From the NCBI GenBank assembly GCA_001643475.1, contig LXTK01000050.1:1-5056 (forward strand): DNA of 5,056 nucleotides, read 5' to 3'. The translations under genes were made by a program, and so were the position numbers. Under the pieces are notes generated by a model. It worked only from the letters and a program-made list of their open reading frames with translations. It searched no databases and was not told where the DNA came from. Positions within the stretch are counted from its first letter, which is position 1. Every line of letters starts with the position of its first letter. This stretch comes from Proteobacteria bacterium SPGG2. Its GTDB lineage: Bacteria; Pseudomonadota; Gammaproteobacteria; Acidiferrobacterales; SPGG2. This document shows, one piece after another, positions 1 through 5,056 of this stretch.

Positions 1-40
1 TCGGCGTAATCATGTTAACGGCCACTGCATCTTAGGCTTG

Positions 41-56
41 TGTGATACAGTGCACA
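41..56. promoter_or_regulatory. Candidate CRP/FNR-family operator upstream of the lyase gene
   Basis: The sequence reads TGTGA, six bases, then GCACA. This matches nine of the ten conserved positions of the CRP half-site pair TGTGA-N6-TCACA. Its centre lies about 42 bases upstream of the lyase ATG. I could not find a convincing -35/-10 pair that places it at a standard activator distance, so it could also be a repressor site or a chance match. Control of a carbon-metabolism gene by a CRP-like protein would make sense, but that is inference. Confidence 0.3.
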
Positions 57-90
57 TCCAACTTCAACAAACAAATACCATGGTGCCACC

Positions 91-954
91 ATGATTTCTG
101 CCGCCGACCAACTACGCGAACTACTGAAACGGCCAGGACTGCTTATCATGCCTGGTTGCTACGACGCCATGTCTGCCAAACTCGTGCAGGCAGCCGGCTT
201 CGAGGTCGTGTTTATGAGCGGCTTTTGTGTCTCCGGCGCACGCCTGGCAATGCCCGATACAGGGTTGATTTCCTACCACGAGATGGTGGATCAGGGGCGC
301 AACATCTGTAACGCCGTATCCATACCGGTGATTGGGGACGGTGACACGGGTTTTGGTAACGCGCTCAATGTGAAACGCACCGTGCAGGGCTACGCCGATG
401 CTGGGTTTGCCTGCATCATGATCGAAGATCAGGTGGCGCCCAAGCGATGCGGCCATACCCGCGGTAAGACGGTGGTCCCACGCGAAGAAGCACTGATGCG
501 CCTACAGGCGGCGGTGGATGCCCGCAATGAAGGGGCCGACATTCTCATCATGGCCCGCACCGATGCCCGCGCTATCGATGGTCTGGAAGAAGGCATCGCA
601 CGAGCACGCGCCTTCACCGAGCTCGGGGCCGATATCACGTTTCTGGAAGCACCAACGTCAGAAGAAGAAATGTCGGAATGCTGCCGTTCGGTACCGGGAC
701 CAAAAATGGCTAACCTGATCGAAGACGGTAGGACGCCACTATTGCCGCCGGCAAAGCTGGAGGCCATTGGTTATAAAATCGCCGTCTATCCGCTCACGTT
801 GCTCAATGCTTCCATCCGAGCCATGCAAGAGAGCTTGCATAGCCTCAGGCGTGGCAGCACGCCGGAGCGACTGTTGTCATTCGATCAACTCAAAGACACG
901 GTGGGATTCAACAGCTATTATGCGGGCGAAGAGCGCTATGCTACGGAACGTTAG
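91..954 (+). CDS. Isocitrate lyase/PEP mutase superfamily C-C lyase (methylisocitrate lyase, dimethylmalate lyase or oxaloacetate decarboxylase type)
   Basis: This complete 287-residue protein is close in length to PrpB-type enzymes (about 290-300). The family uses Mg2+ in a TIM barrel to cleave or decarboxylate 2-hydroxy-dicarboxylates or tricarboxylates in the cytoplasm. Visible hallmarks are the LIMPGCYDAMSA strand-loop (18-29), the SG pair at 43-44, the metal-binding GDGDTGFGN segment (Asp83, Asp85), IED (111-113), the signature PKRCGH loop with catalytic-type Cys120 (117-122), ARTDA (155-159), LEAP (185-188) and ANLIEDGRTP (207-216). The ATG at 91 is preferred because the next Met (residue 20) lies inside the conserved first strand. 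No good Shine-Dalgarno sequence precedes it. The KRCGH cysteine favours a lyase or decarboxylase over a pure phosphonomutase. The IEDGRTP segment resembles dimethylmalate lyase or oxaloacetate decarboxylase relatives as much as PrpB. There is no prpC, prpD or other pathway gene in view, so the substrate is left open. Confidence 0.9.
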   Translation: MISAADQLRELLKRPGLLIMPGCYDAMSAKLVQAAGFEVVFMSGFCVSGARLAMPDTGLISYHEMVDQGRNICNAVSIPVIGDGDTGFGNALNVKRTVQGYADAGFACIMIEDQVAPKRCGHTRGKTVVPREEALMRLQAAVDARNEGADILIMARTDARAIDGLEEGIARARAFTELGADITFLEAPTSEEEMSECCRSVPGPKMANLIEDGRTPLLPPAKLEAIGYKIAVYPLTLLNASIRAMQESLHSLRRGSTPERLLSFDQLKDTVGFNSYYAGEERYATER

Positions 955-994
955 GTGAGCACTAAGTTGCGAGGAACCTATTGCCCGTAACAAC

Positions 995-1011
995 GAGGCC
1001 AACCTCTTTTT
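995..1011 (+). terminator. Weak intrinsic-terminator-like element after the lyase gene
   Basis: A four-base GC-rich stem (GAGG at 995-998 with CCTC at 1003-1006, loop CCAA) is followed directly by five T residues, 41 bases past the lyase stop codon. The order and place suit rho-independent termination of the plus-strand gene. The stem is short for a functional terminator, so this is a tentative call. Confidence 0.25.
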
Positions 1012-1015
1012 CACG

Positions 1016-1042
1016 AAGACATCTTTCGTCGAAGGAAGTCTT
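1016..1042. repeat. Imperfect inverted repeat (hairpin) between convergent genes
   Basis: AAGAC (1016-1020) pairs with GTCTT (1038-1042). After one A-A mismatch, TCTTTC (1022-1027) pairs with GAAGGA (1031-1036) through one G-T wobble, leaving a GTC loop. The total is 11 base pairs. No T-run follows it on either strand, so it is not a classical terminator. It begins five bases after the T-run of the weaker hairpin. It could act as an mRNA 3'-end stabilising structure for the lyase transcript; the function is unknown. Confidence 0.5.
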
Positions 1043-1353
1043 AGACAACCTATCTCTACAAAAACCATCCCTTAAGGTTCACATAAGATAAACCTGCCAT
1101 TCTACTCATGCATGTCGCCATGTGTGACAGGACCTGACAGAGTTTACACGTTCTTTGAATGGTGTTGAACCAATGATTTCGATACATCAATATCTAGAAT
1201 CTGTACGTCTCGGACTTGCACTAGCATTCTTCACGCTGATATTCGAATAAGTATTCACCTGACAGATGGCCTGATCTAACAGAGTGGCCACACAAGTGCA
1301 GCTATGAGACGTCATTCAGTACCGAAGTTCCGCGGTGCCGGTCTTTGACAGCG

Positions 1354-2658
1354 CTAGGCCGTGCCGTACTTCGTTTCCACTTCGATACCGATCTTTTTGA
1401 GAAACGGAGTTGGCAGGACGCCGCCAGCGCAGATGATAACGGCGTCGTTTTGAATTCCTATAGAATCCCCATGCTGCTTTATACGCACCTGCTTTTTTGT
1501 AATGGTTTCCACATTAGAGCTAAGCATCACACGCAGGCGACCACCCGTCCGCAGTACGTCAACCCTTTTTCTATTTTTTTCCTTAGCGCGCGAAAAGGCA
1601 TCGCTACGATAAGATAGAGTCACCGTCGTACCCGGTTCATCGGCGATACTGGTTGCAGCCTCCAAAGCAGCATCGCCACCGCCAACCACGAGCACATGTT
1701 GATTCCGATACTGTTCGGGATCGATCAGACGATAGACGACCTTAGCAAGGTCTTCGCCCCGCACACCAAGTTTACGCGGCGTCCCGCGACGACCAATCGC
1801 CAGCACTACGGCACTTGTGTTATACGTTTTCCGCGTGGTTTTGACGACGAATCCGTTGCCGTTTTGAGTAATATCTTCTAGGCGCTCTCGATATCTGATC
1901 TTAACTTTCGTTTTTTCCTCGACGCCTCGCCAAAACGCCAATAGCGCCTCCTTGCTGGTTTCTCGCATCTGCACCTTGCCAATCATCGGCAGGGTAGCGG
2001 GTTCGGTCATCACGATCTTACCGCGCGGATAGTGGGCCACGGTGCCGCCTAGGGTGTCCTGCTCGATAGTGACGAATCGCAGCTTATGCTGCTTGGCTGC
2101 CAGCGACGCCGAAAATCCAGCCGGACCAGCACCCACAATCACGACGTCATAGTGAGATCTCTTATCTTTAGGGCGCTTTACTGCCGCCATCGCCTGGCGC
2201 CCCTGCTCGATGGCGTTGCGAATCAGCCCCATGCCGCCGAGCTCACCAGCAATAAAGATACCAGGAATATTGGTTTCAAAGGACGGGCTAACGAAGGGAA
2301 TATCTATGCCGCGTTTTTCCGTGCCAAATACCAACGTAATGGCATCGTGTGGACATGCCGCCTTGCAGGCACCATGACCGATACAATGGGTGGGATTTAT
2401 TAGCTGGGCCTTACCATGGATCATCCCGAGAACATCGCCCTCCGGACAGGCATCGACGCACGAGCCTGCCCCTAGGCAGCGGTTCGGGTCGATCACGGGG
2501 TGTAGCGATGGCGGCTCGATAAGGCCGGCTTCGATAGCACTCTGCAGGGTGGCGAGACTTCGTTTATGCTTTTTCCTGCGCCATCGCAGATAAACGATAT
2601 ACACGACAACCAAGGGCAACAGAGATCCCGCGTAGAGTAGAGAGTCAGGTGAAGACAT
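1354..2658 (-). CDS. Membrane-anchored ferredoxin / thioredoxin-reductase-like FAD-NAD(P) oxidoreductase
   Basis: The 434-residue protein has three parts. Residues 7-24 form one hydrophobic helix followed by RWRRKKHKR, predicting a periplasmic N-terminus and a cytoplasmic body. Residues 57-111 form a two-motif ferredoxin domain (Cys61, 67, 71 and Cys92, 98, 102), each motif lacking its usual second Cys (Ala64, His95). After a linker carrying TNIPGIFIAGE (129-139), residues 170-434 form a two-Rossmann flavoprotein: FAD motif VGAGPAG (175-181), VVLAIGRRG (284-292) and NAD(P) motif VVGGGDAALE (324-333), with Arg351 and Arg357 placed to suit a 2'-phosphate. The only Cys in this half is Cys410, so there is no CxxC disulfide and it is not a true thioredoxin reductase. 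A longer reading from 2754 would overlap the cytochrome gene by 71 bases and put 32 uncharacteristic residues before the helix, so the ATG at 2658 is chosen; an adjacent GTG is also possible. The ribosome binding site is poor, which suggests coupling to the gene 25 bp upstream. The exact redox partners are unknown. Confidence 0.85.
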   Translation of the reverse strand: MSSPDSLLYAGSLLPLVVVYIVYLRWRRKKHKRSLATLQSAIEAGLIEPPSLHPVIDPNRCLGAGSCVDACPEGDVLGMIHGKAQLINPTHCIGHGACKAACPHDAITLVFGTEKRGIDIPFVSPSFETNIPGIFIAGELGGMGLIRNAIEQGRQAMAAVKRPKDKRSHYDVVIVGAGPAGFSASLAAKQHKLRFVTIEQDTLGGTVAHYPRGKIVMTEPATLPMIGKVQMRETSKEALLAFWRGVEEKTKVKIRYRERLEDITQNGNGFVVKTTRKTYNTSAVVLAIGRRGTPRKLGVRGEDLAKVVYRLIDPEQYRNQHVLVVGGGDAALEAATSIADEPGTTVTLSYRSDAFSRAKEKNRKRVDVLRTGGRLRVMLSSNVETITKKQVRIKQHGDSIGIQNDAVIICAGGVLPTPFLKKIGIEVETKYGTA

Positions 2659-2683
2659 CACGTCGGCGTTGAACCAATTGGCA

Positions 2684-3460
2684 TTAGAGCGTTGGCACCC
2701 AGGCTTGAGTTGAGTGACAAACGTCGCACGACTCAACCGTAGGCACATGGCCACCGGGCTTGCCGGTAGCTGTCACGCCATTGTGACAAGTTGCACAGGT
2801 GCCGGGCGGCACATTGGCGTGATCAAAAAACGCTGGAATCCAAGCCCTGGTGCCATGACAAGCGTCACACGTGGCATTGGTAGGGATATGGTTGGCCGGC
2901 TTGCCGGTAGCGGACACGCCATTGTGACATTGGGCACAGCTCCCCGGCAGTGCAAGTGCATGACTAAAGGTGGCCGGGAGCCAAATCCGCACGGAGTGAC
3001 AAACATCGCACTGAGCAGCAGTTACGATGTGATTGCTGGGCTTACCCTCGGACATGAATCCATTGTGACAGCTGTTACATAGCTGCGGCGTACCGCTAAT
3101 GCCTAACCTGCTATGGTCGAAACGCACCACCGTCCACACGCTAGACCGGTGGCACTGATCACATTCAGCGTTAGTTGGTATATGGTTGGGGGGCTTGAGC
3201 GATACCGTGATGCCTCTGCCGCCAGAGTGGCAAAACTGACATTGGGTCGGGGTTCCTTTGAACATGCCCTTGATGTGACACGACTCACAGGCAACACGGG
3301 TGTGAGCGCCGGTGAGCGGGAAGCCGGTTCGCACATGATCGAAGTTCTGCGGCGTCTCTGGCGTAGCTTGCTGGGCAGACACCTGCGGAACGGACAGCAC
3401 CAAAGCACAAAGCGCCCAGCCGACAGCAATACCGCAAAGCATAGGGGTACTACGACTCAC
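2684..3460 (-). CDS. Periplasmic nonaheme c-type cytochrome (cytochrome c3/NrfB-like repeat type)
   Basis: This 258-residue exported electron carrier has nine CxxCH haem-attachment motifs, at 58, 74, 100, 128, 151, 175, 199, 222 and 245. Residues 1-29 form a signal peptide: Arg3, then a hydrophobic core from 8 to 23, with a VSA cleavage site before QQ. The rest is built from 47-residue repeats in which a CHNG...GKP.NH element alternates with CD.CH....W.P..F.H. There are exactly nine histidines outside the haem motifs (42, 53, 93, 116, 144, 167, 191, 214, 238), enough to give every haem a second His ligand. Translation probably starts at the GTG at 3460: it gives the signal peptide a charged N-region, and AAAGG overlapping the upstream stop codon can serve as ribosome binding site. 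The next Met (residue 7) would remove the charge. The gene lies 15 bp behind the large cytochrome and 25 bp before the flavoprotein gene. The natural redox partner is unknown; electron transfer between membrane and outer-surface or periplasmic enzymes is the likely role. Confidence 0.93.
   Translation of the reverse strand: MSRSTPMLCGIAVGWALCALVLSVPQVSAQQATPETPQNFDHVRTGFPLTGAHTRVACESCHIKGMFKGTPTQCQFCHSGGRGITVSLKPPNHIPTNAECDQCHRSSVWTVVRFDHSRLGISGTPQLCNSCHNGFMSEGKPSNHIVTAAQCDVCHSVRIWLPATFSHALALPGSCAQCHNGVSATGKPANHIPTNATCDACHGTRAWIPAFFDHANVPPGTCATCHNGVTATGKPGGHVPTVESCDVCHSTQAWVPTL
2687..3067 (-). repeat. Tandem 141-bp (47-residue) dihaem repeats inside the nonaheme cytochrome gene
   Basis: Three in-frame units begin at His132, His179 and His226 of the cytochrome (positions 3067, 2926 and 2785). 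The last is cut short by the stop codon after the WVP element. Each unit carries CHNG, GKP.(N/G)H, CD.CH and W.P, and the first two end in F.H and PG.C. The last two units are also similar at DNA level: a stretch around GGCTTGCCGGTAGC followed by CACGCCATTGTGACA recurs near 2757 and 2898. This points to fairly recent internal duplication. An older, more divergent unit precedes them (residues 78-131). Confidence 0.8.
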
Positions 3461-3462
3461 GC

Positions 3463-3480
3463 TAGATCTTCGCCTTTAAC
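3463..3480 (-). promoter_or_regulatory. Ribosome binding region of the nonaheme cytochrome gene, overlapping the upstream stop codon
   Basis: Reading the minus strand, the stop TAA of the large cytochrome runs into TAAAGGCGAAG, and the GTG start follows 12 bases after AAGG. The spacing is a little long, but this is the only purine-rich stretch available. It supports the GTG at 3460 and suggests translational coupling between the two cytochrome genes. Confidence 0.4.
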
Positions 3481-5056
3481 GGCCATTCACAAACCGTGTT
3501 GCTTTACCTCGCGACTGGGCATCGGCATCGATCCATGAATCCAGCACAAGACCGTTGTCGGGGTCACTCAACACGCGAATCAGATTCGCACCAAGTGGCC
3601 CCGACAACCTTGGCTTCAACGCACCGTCGCGCTTAGGTCTACCCTGTCCAGGGTTCAACATCGGGTGATTGTTCGAACTATTGGCGACACCGGATTGCTC
3701 GACAATACGATCCAGATCATAGACCACGTTGTTAAGATTGAAATTGGCGGCCGGCGCGCCGTCCTGACAGTAATGTCGATTCGCATTATCATCCAATGGA
3801 TTAACGGGGCATCCATTCTCATCAAGCATGAACAGCCCTGACCCTAGGCCGCTCACCATATGGACCCATAAGGGCGAGTTAAGTTGGTTACCCGGATTCT
3901 TGCCGATGTGGTCTCGTAGCAATTGAAAATCTAAATCGATAAGCCGATTGTTCTTTATGGCGTCCCGGAAATCGCGGTAAGCCTGCTTACCGAACGCTGC
4001 CAGGCCGCCGTCGGTCAGGTGGCATGCTACACAATAGCGTGGCCCTTCGTTACTCGGCTGCACGCGGCCGCGGATGGAATGCGACATCATGACGTTGTGG
4101 CCAAGCGCCCCAAATGTACCCCTGCCTTGCACGCCCGGGTTATTGCCATTGGCATTACGATCAGAAAACGCAAACACGCGTGACTCCACGCCATTCAAGT
4201 CCGTGTAACGGAAGAACGTGGTCGTGTTCGGACTGATTTGACTTATCTTGTTGTGGGCATCGATACCGAGTTGAAAAGGCACCGGCGTTTGATACACAAA
4301 GTCGGCGTTCGCCTGATTAAAGACAATACGTTCACCGGTTATGTTGCTAAAGAAGAAGTCGTTCGGATCATCGTTATATTCACCGCCGAGATGACAGCCA
4401 ATACAGCCGCCGGTCCAAGCGGCATGACACGCAGTGCAATTCATCTCATCGGTGTGGCTAAAACCGCCAGTCACTAAGTTAGGGTCGTCTTGCTGCGGCC
4501 CAATACCGGTGGCAGAACTACCATCTGCACGACCCATCGCGTACGATGCTAGCGCATTGTAGACAGGCTGATTCGCGAACGGGTGAATGACCCCCGAATC
4601 GACAATGGTATCCCTGGTTTGTGGTATGTAATGGCGCTGTCCATCGAGACGACTGACCAGGTAGTACTCATCTCCGGTTTCCTTGGTCACATGGCGTAAC
4701 GCATTGCCTTTCTTGTCCACCGCACACTGTGCCGCCGTGCCTTCATAGGTGACACAAGATGTCGTTTGTGCGTAGGCATCGATACCACCGTGACAAACCT
4801 CGCAACTAATCGCCACCTTTTGTTCCTGCCGACTAAGGATTTCACTTTCGTTGTCGTTGCCACCGTGCAGGCCGAAGCTTCCGTGACAATCGATACAGCC
4901 GAGACCCGCTTCGTAGTGGACATCGGGCGGCGTATCGTCGCGGCCATCACCATCATAGTCTTCGAACAAGATGTATTGGTCGGCGATACGACCGTTAAAG
5001 GTCTGATTGCCGACGTTGGGATCGAATAGACGTGTATCATTGGCCGTATTCTGAAA
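3476..5056 (-). CDS. Large multiheme c-type cytochrome, 5' end beyond the window
   Basis: The frame stays open to the right edge, so at least 526 residues are present and the start and any signal peptide lie outside. A TTG at 4969 could be taken for a start, but the 29 codons before it remain open and read as normal protein. Five CxxCH haem motifs are visible at partial-protein residues 54, 85, 207, 218 and 342. They are widely spaced, and the last 180 residues contain none. An acidic DYDGDGRDD stretch (33-41) resembles a calcium-binding DxDxDG loop. Two pairs of extra cysteines (101/111 and 416/430) could form disulfides, in keeping with a location outside the cytoplasm. Met and His residues are plentiful around 320-327, ahead of the fifth haem site. 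I do not recognise a named family: it is not recognisably MtrA, NrfA or OmcS. The gene ends in TAA, whose following bases form the ribosome binding site of the next gene. By context it is the upstream partner of the nonaheme cytochrome, either a redox enzyme or an outer-surface electron carrier. Confidence 0.85.
   Translation of the reverse strand, partial: FQNTANDTRLFDPNVGNQTFNGRIADQYILFEDYDGDGRDDTPPDVHYEAGLGCIDCHGSFGLHGGNDNESEILSRQEQKVAISCEVCHGGIDAYAQTTSCVTYEGTAAQCAVDKKGNALRHVTKETGDEYYLVSRLDGQRHYIPQTRDTIVDSGVIHPFANQPVYNALASYAMGRADGSSATGIGPQQDDPNLVTGGFSHTDEMNCTACHAAWTGGCIGCHLGGEYNDDPNDFFFSNITGERIVFNQANADFVYQTPVPFQLGIDAHNKISQISPNTTTFFRYTDLNGVESRVFAFSDRNANGNNPGVQGRGTFGALGHNVMMSHSIRGRVQPSNEGPRYCVACHLTDGGLAAFGKQAYRDFRDAIKNNRLIDLDFQLLRDHIGKNPGNQLNSPLWVHMVSGLGSGLFMLDENGCPVNPLDDNANRHYCQDGAPAANFNLNNVVYDLDRIVEQSGVANSSNNHPMLNPGQGRPKRDGALKPRLSGPLGANLIRVLSDPDNGLVLDSWIDADAQSRGKATRFVNGR

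Larger units (their letters stand above)
955..1353. other. Non-coding gap between convergent genes (399 bp)
   Basis: This stretch separates the 3' end of the lyase gene from the 3' end of the minus-strand operon. I see no ORF with recognisable protein features and no tRNA-like fold. It contains a weak GAGG/CCTC hairpin with a T-run (995-1011), an imperfect 11-bp hairpin (1016-1042), a CATGCATG palindrome (1107-1114) and a 10-bp direct repeat, ACCTGACAGA, at 1132-1141 and 1257-1266. No strong intrinsic terminator for the minus-strand operon is visible. Confidence 0.7.

Noticed and set aside
15..49. Possible sigma-70 promoter (TTAACG with GATACA) before the lyase
   Set aside because: The spacing is 23 bases and both elements match the consensus poorly.
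1245..1256. GAATA-AG-TATTC inverted repeat
   Set aside because: A two-base loop cannot form a stable hairpin, the stem is AT-rich, and nothing nearby suggests an operator.
1132..1266. Direct repeat ACCTGACAGA at 1132-1141 and 1257-1266
   Set aside because: Ten bases repeated once within 400 bp may well be chance, and no insertion-like sequence or flanking structure lies between the copies.
1345..1617. Plus-strand open frame of 90 codons opposite the flavoprotein 3' end
   Set aside because: It lies antisense to a well-supported coding region and shows no recognisable protein features.
2659..2754. N-terminal extension of the flavoprotein to an ATG at 2754
   Set aside because: It overlaps the cytochrome gene by 71 bases and translates that gene's 3' end in another frame. 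The transmembrane helix follows naturally from the ATG at 2658.
2714..3082. Plus-strand open frame with repeated GLAGS.HAIVT-like elements
   Set aside because: It is antisense to the tandem repeats of the nonaheme cytochrome, and its apparent repeats are a by-product of those.
4967..4969. TTG as the start of the large cytochrome
   Set aside because: The frame is open for 29 further codons to the window edge, no signal peptide follows the TTG, and a haem protein must be exported. The gene is therefore treated as partial.

Overview
The window looks like chromosomal DNA of a Gram-negative, respiratory bacterium, most plausibly a proteobacterium. The evidence is two exported multiheme c-type cytochromes, a membrane-anchored iron-sulfur flavoprotein and a PrpB/oxaloacetate-decarboxylase-like lyase. 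Base composition looks moderate, but I did not compute it. I see no mobile element, tRNA, rRNA or CRISPR array. The taxonomic guess is inference only.

Layout. Positions 1-90 are a short leader that holds a near-consensus CRP-type palindrome. Positions 91-954 (+) encode a complete isocitrate lyase/PEP mutase superfamily enzyme. Positions 955-1353 are a non-coding gap between convergent genes; it holds an imperfect hairpin and a weak terminator-like element. From 1354 to the right edge, three genes lie on the minus strand and are read from right to left. The first is a large multiheme cytochrome whose N-terminus lies outside the window (3476-5056). After 15 bp comes a compact nonaheme cytochrome with a signal peptide and a GTG start (2684-3460). 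After another 25 bp comes a protein with one transmembrane helix, a ferredoxin domain and a thioredoxin-reductase-like FAD/NAD(P) domain (1354-2658).

How they fit together. The minus-strand genes are tightly spaced and co-oriented, so they probably form one transcript, perhaps with more genes upstream beyond the edge. The two cytochromes would act outside the cytoplasmic membrane. The flavoprotein has an N-out/C-in helix by the positive-inside rule, which places its Fe-S and flavin domains in the cytoplasm. The set therefore looks like an electron-transfer module linking cytoplasmic NAD(P)H or ferredoxin chemistry to periplasmic or extracellular cytochromes. The direction of flow, the partner that carries electrons across the membrane and the terminal donor or acceptor cannot be read from this window. 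The lyase is convergent with the operon and has no evident link to it.

Most notable points: the flavoprotein carries what looks like the C-terminal FAD motif of a thioredoxin reductase in front of its Rossmann fold; both of its ferredoxin motifs lack the second cysteine; and the nonaheme cytochrome has exactly nine spare histidines for nine haem motifs.
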